From Chitinimonas prasina (GTDB taxonomy: Bacteria > Pseudomonadota > Gammaproteobacteria > Burkholderiales > Chitinimonadaceae), in the NCBI RefSeq assembly GCF_030160395.1, contig NZ_BSOG01000004.1, forward strand, positions 62,001 through 126,000: 64,000 bases of DNA, written 5' to 3'. Of this stretch, positions 29,289-38,085 are shown piece by piece. Position 1 is the first letter of the stretch. The number at the start of each line of letters is the position of its first letter. The translations under genes and the position numbers were made by a program. Under the pieces are notes generated by a model. That model searched no databases, was not told the origin of the DNA, and was given only the letters and a program-made list of their open reading frames with translations.

Positions 29289-30428
29289 ATGGCAGAAGAT
29301 AGCGATCTAGAACGCACAGAAGACCCCAGTCCCCGACGGCTGGAAGACGCACGCAACAAGGGCCAGGTCGCCCGCTCGCAGGAGCTCGTTACCTTCTCGG
29401 TACTGATGACCGGCGTGGTCGCCATGATCAGCTTGGGCGGCTCTATGCTGGAAGCGCTGAAACGTATCGTCAGCCGCAACCTGCAGTTTGATCGCGCCAC
29501 CCTGGGCGATATGGATCAACTGCTGGCACATTTTTCCCAGTCCGCCTTCGATGGACTGATGGCCATACTGCCCTTCATGGCCTCTACCGCTGTCGCCGCC
29601 ATCCTCGCCTCCATTGTGCTGTCGGGCTGGCTGTTCACGTTTGAAGCCCTTACCCCCAAGTTCGACAAGCTCAACCCCATGACGGGCATAGGCCGCATCT
29701 TCTCGGTGCGCAGCCTGGTAGAGATGGTCAAAGCCGTACTCAAATCCTCGCTGATCGGCGGTGTGGCCATACTCACCATCTGGTCAGAGAAGGAGGAAGT
29801 CATCCAGTTGATCGCCATGCCGCCGTTCGAGAGCCTGGCCTATCTTTACCAGATCGTGAAATTCACCTTGCTGGTGGTGGTGGGCTCCATGGCGCTAATC
29901 GTGCTCATCGACGTGCCCTTCCAGCTGTGGGAATACAAGCGCAACCTGCGCATGACCAAGGAAGAGGTCAAGCAGGAACATAAGGAGTCGGAGGGCGATC
30001 CGCAGGTCAAGGCCAAGATACGCCAGTTGCAGATGCAGGCCGCCCGCCAGCGCATGATGACCGAGATACCCAAGGCCAATGTGATCGTCACCAACCCCAC
30101 TCACTATGCCGTGGCCCTGCAGTACGACGAAAAGAAGATGAAAGCCCCGCGCGTGGTTGCCAAGGGCTCGTTCCTGCTGGCAGAGCGCATTATCGAGATA
30201 GGCCGCGACAGCAAGGTGCCCATACTGCGGACCCCACCGCTGGCACGGGCGCTCTATCACCATGCAGAACTGGGCGAGGACATTCCCACCCCGCTCTACA
30301 CGGCGGTGGCCGAGGTGCTGGCCTATATCATGCAGCTCAATCACTTCAAGCGACATGGTGGCCACGAGCCCGAGCTGGCGAAAGAGCTGCCGGTACCGAC
30401 CGAACTGGATCCCGGCGGCGAAGCCTGA
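29289..30428 (+). CDS. flhB: Flagellar export switch protein FlhB
   Basis: Membrane component of the flagellar type III export gate that switches substrate class from rod/hook to filament. 379 residues: an N-terminal region with four membrane helices, then a cytoplasmic domain with the self-cleavage motif NPTH (Asn269-His272). The protein continues about 105 residues past the cleavage site. First gene of the flhBAFG-fliA-motC cluster. Confidence 0.97.
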   Translation: MAEDSDLERTEDPSPRRLEDARNKGQVARSQELVTFSVLMTGVVAMISLGGSMLEALKRIVSRNLQFDRATLGDMDQLLAHFSQSAFDGLMAILPFMASTAVAAILASIVLSGWLFTFEALTPKFDKLNPMTGIGRIFSVRSLVEMVKAVLKSSLIGGVAILTIWSEKEEVIQLIAMPPFESLAYLYQIVKFTLLVVVGSMALIVLIDVPFQLWEYKRNLRMTKEEVKQEHKESEGDPQVKAKIRQLQMQAARQRMMTEIPKANVIVTNPTHYAVALQYDEKKMKAPRVVAKGSFLLAERIIEIGRDSKVPILRTPPLARALYHHAELGEDIPTPLYTAVAEVLAYIMQLNHFKRHGGHEPELAKELPVPTELDPGGEA

Positions 30429-30606
30429 TCTGAGCACGGGCATCACTGCCACAATGCCGGCACGACAGCTACGGTACCCCATCCCCATGGCGCGCACCAA
30501 AGGCGTGCTGATGCGCCTGTGTGATGGGTTTTTACGCACTCAACTCACGCCAACTGCATTCCCTGCGTGACAAATACAAAAAAATGAGATAATTCAAAGA
30601 AGAAGC

Positions 30607-30623
30607 GCAGTTTCTGAAACTGC
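30607..30623 (+). other. Hairpin between flhB and flhA
   Basis: GCAGTTT-ctg-AAACTGC followed by TTTAT: a 7-pair stem with a T-rich tail, 36 nt before the flhA ATG. It might be a weak terminator or a leader structure. The 231-nt flhB-flhA gap is A-rich at 30570-30600 and could hold a promoter, but I see no clear sigma-54 or sigma-28 consensus. Confidence 0.4.
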
Positions 30624-30659
30624 TTTATCAAGATTCAAAGGCGACGGTAGTACAAACCC

Positions 30660-32741
30660 ATGTTTGCACGGCTTAATTTATCCTCGCTGGCCGGACCCAT
30701 CATCGTCCTGATGGTGCTGACGCTATTCATCCTGCCGCTACCGCCGCTCCTGCTTGATCTCTTCTTCACATTCAATATCGCAGTGGCCATCATCGTGCTG
30801 ATGGTGGCCATCAACACCAAGGAACCACTGGACTTCTCGGCTTTCCCCGTCGTCCTCTTGATGACCACGCTGTTGCGGCTTGCCCTGAACGTCGCCTCCA
30901 CCCGCGTCATCCTGACTTCCGGTCATGGCGGTGAAGCGGCAGCAGGCAAGGTGATCGAGGCATTTGGCCATTTCCTTATCGGCGGCAATATCGCAGTCGG
31001 TATCGTCGTGTTCGTCATACTTACCATCATCAACTTCGTGGTCATCACCAAGGGTGCCGGCCGTATCGCCGAAGTGAGCGCCCGCTTTACCCTGGACGCC
31101 ATGCCGGGCAAGCAGATGGCCATCGACGCCGATCTCAACGCGGGCCTGATAGGCGAGGACGAGGCCCGGCGCCGCCGCAAGACTATCTCCCAGGAAGCCG
31201 ACTTCTTCGGCTCCATGGACGGTGCCTCCAAGTTTGTGCGAGGGGACGCCGTTGCCGGCATCCTGATCATCGTGATCAACCTGGTGGCCGGGATTATCGT
31301 GGGCATGCTATCGCACGACATGCCGTTCGCCTTGGCCGGCAAGACCTATACCCTGCTTTCCATCGGTGATGGCCTGGTGGCCCAGATTCCCGCCCTGATC
31401 ATTTCGACCGCTGCAGGCCTGGTGGTATCACGCGTCGGTGATGACAAGGATCTGTCCGAGCAGTTGCTGGGCCAGCTTTTCTCCAAGCCCACCACCCTCT
31501 ATGTCACCGCCGGCGTTATCGGCCTGTTCGGCCTGATACCCAATATGCCCCATATTGCCTTCCTGCTGATGGCAGCAGGCCTGGCTGGACTGGCCTACTA
31601 CATGGAGCAACGCGCCAAGATCAAATCCGAAGAGGTGCCGCAGGAAGTCCAGGCCGCCGCTCAGGAAGCCCAACGGGCGCAGGAACAGCAAGCGCAGGAA
31701 GTGGGCTGGCATGACGTCTCAGCAGTCGACCCTGTCGGCCTGGAGGTCGGCTACCGCATCATTCCGCTGGTCGATCGCAACCAGGATGGCGAGTTGCTGC
31801 GCCGAATACGCGGCATACGCAAGAAAATCGCACAAGATCTCGGCTTCCTGGTTCCGCCCATCCATATCCGCGACAATCTTGAACTCAAGCCCAATGCCTA
31901 TCGCATCCAGCTGAAAGGCGTCGACGTCGGCAATGGCGAGGCCTATCTGGGGCAGTTCCTGGCCATCAACCCTGGACGCGTACTAGGTCCCCTGCCTGGC
32001 ACCCCGACCACCGACCCTACTTTTGGCCTCCCCGCCATCTGGGTCGACGCTCACCTCAAGGAGCAGGCCCAGTCGCTGGGTTACACCGTTGTGGATGCAA
32101 GCACCGTGGTAGCGACCCATATTTCCAACCTGCTGCAAAGCCACGCCTCCGAACTGCTCGGGCGCGAGGAAGTCCAGCAATTGCTGGACCATACCGCCAA
32201 GGAATCGCCCAAACTGGTGGAAGACCTGGTACCCAAGGTGGTACCACTCAACATCCTGCAGAAAGTGCTGCAGAACCTGTTGGACGAAAGCATGCATATC
32301 CGCGATATGCGCACCATTCTGGAGGTGCTGGGCGAGCATGTCACCAAGACCATGGACGTGGACGAACTGACCTCGGCTGTCAGGGTAGGCCTGGGTCGCG
32401 CCATCGTGCACCAGCTATTCCCTGGAGAAAACGAACTGCAAGTCATTGCGCTGGACCCCGGCCTGGAGCAGGTCTTGCTGCAGGCCAGCCAAGGTCGCGG
32501 CGGCGGGCTGGAACCCGGCCTCGCCGAGACGCTGCTGCAACAAGCCAGCCAGCTGACTGAGCAGATGGAAAACCAGGGGCTCAACAGCGTGCTGATCACG
32601 CCCGCCCAGTTGCGACCTTTGCTCAGCCGCTTTCTGCGCCGCTCGATTCCGCAGTTCCGGGTTTTGGCCCACAGCGAGATACCCGACAACAAAACCATAC
32701 GCATCATAGGCGTACTGGGCGGCCGTGCAGCGGCTGCCTGA
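30660..32741 (+). CDS. flhA: Flagellar biosynthesis protein FlhA
   Basis: Nonameric export-gate protein of the flagellar type III system. 693 residues. The N-terminal ~330 residues hold eight membrane helices with the FHIPEP-family loop (AEVSARFTLDAMPGKQMAIDADLNAG region); the C-terminal cytoplasmic domain (from about residue 360) docks chaperone-substrate complexes. Follows flhB with a 231-nt gap, larger than elsewhere in the cluster. Confidence 0.98.
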   Translation: MFARLNLSSLAGPIIVLMVLTLFILPLPPLLLDLFFTFNIAVAIIVLMVAINTKEPLDFSAFPVVLLMTTLLRLALNVASTRVILTSGHGGEAAAGKVIEAFGHFLIGGNIAVGIVVFVILTIINFVVITKGAGRIAEVSARFTLDAMPGKQMAIDADLNAGLIGEDEARRRRKTISQEADFFGSMDGASKFVRGDAVAGILIIVINLVAGIIVGMLSHDMPFALAGKTYTLLSIGDGLVAQIPALIISTAAGLVVSRVGDDKDLSEQLLGQLFSKPTTLYVTAGVIGLFGLIPNMPHIAFLLMAAGLAGLAYYMEQRAKIKSEEVPQEVQAAAQEAQRAQEQQAQEVGWHDVSAVDPVGLEVGYRIIPLVDRNQDGELLRRIRGIRKKIAQDLGFLVPPIHIRDNLELKPNAYRIQLKGVDVGNGEAYLGQFLAINPGRVLGPLPGTPTTDPTFGLPAIWVDAHLKEQAQSLGYTVVDASTVVATHISNLLQSHASELLGREEVQQLLDHTAKESPKLVEDLVPKVVPLNILQKVLQNLLDESMHIRDMRTILEVLGEHVTKTMDVDELTSAVRVGLGRAIVHQLFPGENELQVIALDPGLEQVLLQASQGRGGGLEPGLAETLLQQASQLTEQMENQGLNSVLITPAQLRPLLSRFLRRSIPQFRVLAHSEIPDNKTIRIIGVLGGRAAAA

Positions 32742-32816
32742 CATAAGCAGGTGGAGTGTGAACCGGAAGCCCGGTAATGCACCATAAGAAAGAATCGACC
32801 AGCAAAGGACAGGATC

Positions 32817-34400
32817 ATGGTCGTCAAGAAATTCCAAGGGGCCAGCACCCGAGAAGTACTGAAACAGGTACGTGATGAGCTGGGGCCAGACGCACTGATA
32901 TTGTCGAACCGGCAATTGCCGGACGGGCATATCGAGATCATGGCCGTCTCTGACACAGAGGTAGCCAGCTTGGGTAGCAGCAGTCTGGCCGCCAAGCCAG
33001 CGCCACGCGCCACGCTGACGCCACCCAAGGCACCAGCGGCAGCCAATCGCGCCGTGCAACGCACCTATGCCTTGCCGCCCGAACTGGACGATGATGACGA
33101 GGAGCCCACGCTTGCCGACATCCGGCCACCGGCACGCCCCGCCCCTACCACGCCAACCATGATGGCCATGCCCCGCCTGGGCGGCGATGTCTTACCGGAC
33201 GACCACCCCGCCGTGGTCAGCCCAACCAGCTTTACCCCGCGCTATCGCTACGAACCGCCCGAGCAGGACCAGCCGCAAGGCCACAGGGTGGAGCCTACCC
33301 TGGCGCCGGCCGAGGCTGCGCCGGCTACAGCGCCCGTTCATGCCCCGCCTCCTGCCCCGCCCGCAATCACCCGCGAGCCAGTGCACCCCGTGCCGGATAT
33401 GAGTGAGCACGGCAAGAAAATAGAGAACATCAGCCATGAGGTTGAAGACATCTCCAGCGAGATCAAGATGTTGCGCAGCCTGCTGGAAGGACAGTTGGCC
33501 GGTCTCGCCTGGAACGAACTCAAACGCCATGCGCCTGAACGGCTGGAGGTGCTTCGCCGCTTGCTGAGCGTGGGCTTCAGCCCTGCCCTCAGCCGCCAGA
33601 TCGTTGAGCATATGCCCAGCGGTTACAGCACCGAGCGCGGCATGAAATGGGCGCGCACCGCCTTGCAACATAATCTGCCCACCGTCGGCCCAGGGGCCGA
33701 TATCGTCGAGGCTGGCGGTGTGTATGCCCTAGTGGGCCCTACCGGCGTAGGCAAGACCACCACCGTCGCCAAGCTGGCTGCGCGTGCCACACTCAAGCAC
33801 GGTGCGGCCAAGGTCGCCCTGATCACGACCGATGGCTACCGGATAGGCGCGCAGGACCAGTTACGCATCTATGGCAAGATATTGGGTGTGCCCGTCTACG
33901 CCGTAACCGATGAAACCGACCTGGCGCAGACACTGGCCGACCTGCGCAACCGCCACCTGGTCTTGATTGATACCGTCGGCATGGGCCAGCGCGACCAGCG
34001 CGTGGTCGAGCAGATCGCCCTGCTGGCAGGCCAGACCACCCCGGTAAAGCGTTTGCTCCTGCTCAGCGCCAATGCCCAGGGCACCACCCTGGACGATGTG
34101 GTACGGCGCTACCATGGCGAAGGCCTGTCTGGCTGCATCTTTACCAAGACCGACGAAGCCTTTTCGCTAGGCAGCGGCCTGGATGTCATCGTGCGCTACA
34201 AGCTGCCGCTGTACTACATCACCAATGGCCAACGGGTGCCTGAAGACCTTCACGTGGCCAGTGGGCTGTATCTGGTCGACCGGGTGTTCAAGACGCCGCC
34301 CGAAGCACCAGCTTACCGGCTCAAGAATGAGGAGTACCCGCTGTTTCTGGGGGCGCAGCAACCGTCGCTGGATTTTTCCTGGCGAGAAGCCGCCGCCTGA
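32817..34400 (+). CDS. flhF: Flagellar biosynthesis GTPase FlhF
   Basis: SRP-type GTPase that sets the site and number of polar flagella. 527 residues: a short N-terminal domain (VVKKFQGASTREVLKQV), a long Pro/Ala-rich linker (about residues 65-200), the helical N domain, and the GTPase domain with P-loop GPTGVGKTTTVAKLA (near residue 306), TTDGYRIGAQDQL, DTVGMGQRD and TKTDEA. All G motifs are intact. AAAGGACAGG precedes the ATG. Its partner flhG follows 6 nt later. Confidence 0.96.
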   Translation: MVVKKFQGASTREVLKQVRDELGPDALILSNRQLPDGHIEIMAVSDTEVASLGSSSLAAKPAPRATLTPPKAPAAANRAVQRTYALPPELDDDDEEPTLADIRPPARPAPTTPTMMAMPRLGGDVLPDDHPAVVSPTSFTPRYRYEPPEQDQPQGHRVEPTLAPAEAAPATAPVHAPPPAPPAITREPVHPVPDMSEHGKKIENISHEVEDISSEIKMLRSLLEGQLAGLAWNELKRHAPERLEVLRRLLSVGFSPALSRQIVEHMPSGYSTERGMKWARTALQHNLPTVGPGADIVEAGGVYALVGPTGVGKTTTVAKLAARATLKHGAAKVALITTDGYRIGAQDQLRIYGKILGVPVYAVTDETDLAQTLADLRNRHLVLIDTVGMGQRDQRVVEQIALLAGQTTPVKRLLLLSANAQGTTLDDVVRRYHGEGLSGCIFTKTDEAFSLGSGLDVIVRYKLPLYYITNGQRVPEDLHVASGLYLVDRVFKTPPEAPAYRLKNEEYPLFLGAQQPSLDFSWREAAA

Positions 34401-34406
34401 TGTGCC

Positions 34407-35297
34407 ATGGATAGGCTCAACAATATCGTTACCACAGTGGCAGCCGACCAGGCAGCCAGCTTGCGCAAGCTGGTCGGCGGGCCAGGCGGTCGGGCCGTGG
34501 CCCTTACCGGTGGCAGCGGCACGGGTGTGACCACGCTGGCGCTCAACCTGGCTGCCGCGATATCGGCACAGGATATGCGGGTCCTGCTGCTGGATGAGGA
34601 CGACAGCCGCCACAACGCCATCAACCGACTGCAACTGCGCCAGCGCTATGCCTTCGAGCACGCCGCTGGGCGCGAGGTCCGGCTGGATGAACTGCTTCTT
34701 TCCGCTCCCGGTTTCGAGCTGATGCCCATCAAGCTGTCTGCCCCCCTGACCGGTCACCTGCCCCCTGGCCGCGCCAACCAACTGGCCGACGAGTACGACT
34801 CCCTGGTCGCCCGGATAGACTGGGTGCTGGTTGATGCCCGCCCGGTTGCCGACGACAACGCCCCTGGCTTGGCTTTGTCGGCTGACGAGGTCATCGTCGT
34901 CATCACCCCCTCGGGTGAGTCGATCACGGCCGCCTATGCCGCCATCAAGCGCTTGCATACCGAGTATGGCCGCCGTGATTTCCGCCTGCTGGCCAACCGG
35001 GTACGTACGCTGGACACCGCCATGGCCCTGTTCAAGCGGGTCAAGGAAGTCGCTGGCCGCTATCTGGATGTCAAGATGAAGCTGGTCGGTTTTGTCCCGG
35101 AGGACGAGCAACTGGCTCGTGCAGACAAGCTGGGCCAACCGGTAGCCCATGCCTTCCCACAAAGCGAAGCCAGCATCGCCTTCGCCCAGTTAGCTGCCGC
35201 CATGCGGCGCTGGCCCCGCAAACCGGGCAGTGCAGACAGGGAGAACCTGCTCTACCGCGCACTGGATGTCAGCCGCCGGCTGAGCAGCCTGCGCTAG
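34407..35297 (+). CDS. flhG: FlhG/FleN-like MinD-family protein with a degenerate P-loop
   Basis: Normally an ATPase that partners FlhF and limits flagellar number. 296 residues with the MinD/ParA layout: P-loop region ALTGGSGTGVTTLALNLA (32-49), VLLLDEDDSRHN, VLVDARPVADD, then the C-terminal region VGFVPEDEQLARAD. In canonical FleN the loop reads GGKGGVGKT; here both lysines are replaced (Gly36 and Val41), so ATP hydrolysis may be weak or lost. Position directly after flhF makes the assignment safe; the activity is not. Confidence 0.88.
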   Translation: MDRLNNIVTTVAADQAASLRKLVGGPGGRAVALTGGSGTGVTTLALNLAAAISAQDMRVLLLDEDDSRHNAINRLQLRQRYAFEHAAGREVRLDELLLSAPGFELMPIKLSAPLTGHLPPGRANQLADEYDSLVARIDWVLVDARPVADDNAPGLALSADEVIVVITPSGESITAAYAAIKRLHTEYGRRDFRLLANRVRTLDTAMALFKRVKEVAGRYLDVKMKLVGFVPEDEQLARADKLGQPVAHAFPQSEASIAFAQLAAAMRRWPRKPGSADRENLLYRALDVSRRLSSLR

Positions 35298-35354
35298 CGC
35301 AACCGCCATCTCCTCGCCGGGCAAGCAAGCCACCGGCCGTATTGGTATATCGGC

Positions 35355-35462
35355 ATGTGTCACCAGTGTTCAAGCGCCATCATCAAGTACCTCAATGACT
35401 TGCGCATGGCCCGCCACACCTCGCCCGCCAAGCCGGTTGCCAGCCTCCCGGGCTTGTCGTAA
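35355..35462 (+). CDS. Possible small ORF, 35 residues
   Basis: In the 339-nt gap between flhG and fliA. ATG to TAA, with a Cys-x-x-Cys pair (MCHQC) and codon third positions about nine-tenths G or C, like the neighbouring genes. No good Shine-Dalgarno is visible and I recognise no family, so it may be chance. Confidence 0.25.
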   Translation: MCHQCSSAIIKYLNDLRMARHTSPAKPVASLPGLS

Positions 35463-35496
35463 GTTTCGTTCCAAAGGCACCCGCGCCAGCAAAGCC

Positions 35497-35525
35497 GGCA
35501 CTGGGCCTAAAGCCCATGAGGTGCC
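35497..35525. other. Hairpin upstream of fliA
   Basis: GGCAC-TGGGC-ctaaa-GCCCA-tgag-GTGCC can form two stacked 5-pair stems with a 4-nt bulge. No T-tract follows. The rest of the 35298-35636 gap shows no recognisable sigma-54 or sigma-28 promoter and only the small ORF noted at 35355. Confidence 0.35.
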
Positions 35526-35636
35526 AGCCGGCTGCTCCATATAATTCAACAAAGCGCACGTCAGCTGTTAATCTTGGATTGCCACATTGGCAAACCGGCC
35601 AGCGTGGCGCATAAAGAAGCCATACCCTCCCACCTG

Positions 35637-36392
35637 ATGTCGAGCATGCCCACGTCCCGCGCCATTGGTGCTTATCAGAAACACGCCACCGATCCGGTGG
35701 AAGAGCGCGTCAACAACTTTGCCCCGCTGGTCAAAAAACTGGCCTACCACCTGGTTGCCAGGCTGCCCGCCAGCGTGGAAGTGGATGACCTGATACAGGC
35801 CGGACTGATCGGCCTGATGGATGCTGCCCGTAACTTCGACCCAACCGCGGGGGTGTTGTTCGAGACCTATGCCACCCAGCGCATACGCGGTGCCATGCTG
35901 GACGAACTGCGCGAGGCCGACTGGCTGCCAAGGCAGCTACGCCGATCCATGCGCGATATCGAGGCAGCGCTGGTCAAGCTGGAGCACAAGCTTGGACGTG
36001 CCGCCAATGAGTCCGAAGTGGCGGATGCCATGAACCTGCCCCTGGCAGACTACCAGGAGCTGCTGGCCGATTGCCGGGGCCATCAGTTGATCTATTACGA
36101 CGACCATGACAGCGAAGACGACAGCCGCAGCGCGCTGGACTCCATGGCGGCAGACCACAAGTCCGACCCGCTGAATGAGATAGATGACAACGCCTTCCGG
36201 CAGGTACTCATCGATGGCATAGCCAACCTGCCGGAGCGGGAGAAAATGGTCATGGCTCTCTACTATGAGCAGGAGCTGAACCTCAAGGAAATTGGCGCCG
36301 TACTGAATGTCTCAGAATCCCGCGTCTGCCAGTTGCACAGCCAGGCAGTCGCCCGTTTGCGGGTCAAGCTGCGCGATTGGACACAGAAGTAA
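35637..36392 (+). CDS. fliA: RNA polymerase sigma-28 factor for flagellar operons
   Basis: Sigma factor that transcribes late flagellar and chemotaxis genes. About 251 residues. Region 2 (FAPLVKKLAYHLVARLPASVEVDDLIQAG and RIRGAMLDELREADW), region 3 and region 4 (LPEREKMVMALYYEQELNLKEIGAVLNVSESRVCQLHSQ) closely follow FliA. The start is unclear: I chose the first ATG at 35637; ATG 35646 or a TTG at 35574 are alternatives and none has a good ribosome site. Confidence 0.93.
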   Translation: MSSMPTSRAIGAYQKHATDPVEERVNNFAPLVKKLAYHLVARLPASVEVDDLIQAGLIGLMDAARNFDPTAGVLFETYATQRIRGAMLDELREADWLPRQLRRSMRDIEAALVKLEHKLGRAANESEVADAMNLPLADYQELLADCRGHQLIYYDDHDSEDDSRSALDSMAADHKSDPLNEIDDNAFRQVLIDGIANLPEREKMVMALYYEQELNLKEIGAVLNVSESRVCQLHSQAVARLRVKLRDWTQK

Positions 36393-36467
36393 CCATGGCG
36401 TCACCAAGCAAGGCGCAATCTGCTATAAACGGCAGCAAACCAGATCACACAGAGATTACCCGTTCAC

Positions 36468-37208
36468 ATGGATAGACTGAGCATAATCGGTATCCTCCTC
36501 GGCATTGCAGCCATCGTTGGCGGGCAGGTGCTGGAGGGCGGCCAGATTTCTTCGCTGCTGCAGGTCACCGCCCTGTTGATCGTCATGGGTGGCACCATGG
36601 GTGCGGTACTGCTGCAAAGCAGCGCCGCCAGCTTTATAGGTGGCGTCAAGATGCTGCGCTGGGTCGTGGCACCACCGCTGGTGGAACTGGAACCCTGGGT
36701 CAAGTCCATGGTGTCCTGGAGCAACACCGCCCGCCGAGGCGGCCTTCTGGCGCTGGAAACCCCCTTGATGAACGAGAAGGACCCCTTCATCAAGCGTGCC
36801 CTGCAAATGCTGGTCGACGGTGCAGAACCCGAGGCCATACGGCATACCATGGAACTGGAAATCACCGCCTACGAGGAAAAGCACCGCGCGGCTGCAAAAA
36901 TCTGGGAATCGGCTGGCGGCTATGCCCCCACCATAGGCATTCTGGGCGCCGTCATGGGCCTGATCCATGTCATGGAAAACCTGACCGACCCCGCCAAGCT
37001 GGGTTCGGGCATCGCGGTTGCCTTTGTCGCCACCATATACGGCGTGGGCTCGGCCAACCTGTTCTTCCTACCCATAGGCAACAAGCTCAAGCAGGTGATC
37101 GCCAGCGAGGTCAAGCGACGCGAACTGGTCACCGAAGGCCTGGTTGCCATCGCCCATGGCGAGAACCCGCGCATCATCGAAAGCAAGCTGCGCGGCTTCC
37201 TGGTCTAA
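36468..37208 (+). CDS. motC: MotA-family flagellar stator protein (MotC)
   Basis: Proton-channel subunit of the flagellar motor. 246 residues with four membrane segments (about 5-25, 31-51, 145-165, 180-200), a cytoplasmic loop (ALQMLVDGAEPEAIRHTMELE) and the conserved GGYAPTIGILGAVMGLIHVM with the functional proline. Its place after fliA matches MotC, the second MotA paralogue of other proteobacteria. The expected partner motD is not next to it; the following gene is an acyltransferase. Confidence 0.92.
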   Translation: MDRLSIIGILLGIAAIVGGQVLEGGQISSLLQVTALLIVMGGTMGAVLLQSSAASFIGGVKMLRWVVAPPLVELEPWVKSMVSWSNTARRGGLLALETPLMNEKDPFIKRALQMLVDGAEPEAIRHTMELEITAYEEKHRAAAKIWESAGGYAPTIGILGAVMGLIHVMENLTDPAKLGSGIAVAFVATIYGVGSANLFFLPIGNKLKQVIASEVKRRELVTEGLVAIAHGENPRIIESKLRGFLV

Positions 37209-37330
37209 GCCGTGCGGCGGCCATGCCTCCCGCCCCTCCGTAAGGCCCAGCTCGCCAGCCTGGCTGGCGCACCCATGCCTGCCAACCACACCCCTGGCCC
37301 TGGCTGGCTGGGCACACGGCTGACTACGTC

Positions 37331-38074
37331 ATGATTGCCCTGTTGCGCCTGCTCTGGCGCGTACTGGCCATATTGGATTTCGTCCTATATACCCCCGTAC
37401 TGCTGCTGTTGGCACAGCTGCCGCATGGTCTGATCCGGCGCATCTATCCACCGTTCTTCCATGCCTGGTGCCGCGCCTTTGTCCGCGCCCTGGGGGTGGA
37501 GCTGCGTTTGCACCAGCATTACCGTGGTCAACTGCCCAGGCACTATGTGCTGATTGCCAACCATCCCTCCGCCTTCGAGGATATCGGCATCCCCGCCCTG
37601 TTTCCGGTCCGCTCGCTGGCCAAGGCCGAAGTCGCCGATTGGTGGATAGTAGGCCGGGTCGCTGTCGCAGCAGGAACCCTGTTCGTCAAACGGGAATCGT
37701 CCGATTCGCGCAAGGCTGCTACCCAAGCCCTGATCGATGCCGCCCGCAGCGGTAGCTGCCTGGCGCTCTATCCCGAAGGCGGCTGCAAGGGTAGGCGCTT
37801 GGGTGGGCGTTTTTTCAGCGGCGCCTTCATCGCCAGCTTCGAGAGCGGCACCCCCATCGTGCCGGTGTTCCTGCACTACCAGGCCCAAGAGGCATTCGAG
37901 TGGGCCGACCAGCACCTTTTGTCGAAACTCTGGCAAATCGCCAGGTCGCCCAATCCCCGGGCCGACTACCATGTATTTGAACCCATAGACCCACGCAATT
38001 TCGACACCCCAGAGAGCATGAAGGACCATGCCTACCGGCTATACCAAGGCTGGCAGAAGCGTTTTCTGGAATAG
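37331..38074 (+). CDS. PlsC-family acyltransferase
   Basis: 247 residues. N-terminal hydrophobic helix (about 2-30), then PlsC-like motifs: ANHPSAFEDIG (His78), LFVKRE, and YPEGGCKG (Glu149). The usual His-x4-Asp becomes His-x4-Glu-Asp, so either Glu83 or Asp84 would have to act. Probably acylates lysophosphatidic acid or a related lipid; not necessarily the housekeeping plsC. Eleven bases separate it from the next gene, so the two may be co-transcribed. Confidence 0.85.
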   Translation: MIALLRLLWRVLAILDFVLYTPVLLLLAQLPHGLIRRIYPPFFHAWCRAFVRALGVELRLHQHYRGQLPRHYVLIANHPSAFEDIGIPALFPVRSLAKAEVADWWIVGRVAVAAGTLFVKRESSDSRKAATQALIDAARSGSCLALYPEGGCKGRRLGGRFFSGAFIASFESGTPIVPVFLHYQAQEAFEWADQHLLSKLWQIARSPNPRADYHVFEPIDPRNFDTPESMKDHAYRLYQGWQKRFLE

Positions 38075-38085
38075 CCGCCCCTGCC

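Noticed and set aside
30488-30571. 27-codon frame after flhB (MARTKGVLMRL...)
   Set aside because: No ribosome site, no recognisable pattern and lies in a gap likely to hold flhA regulatory sequence.
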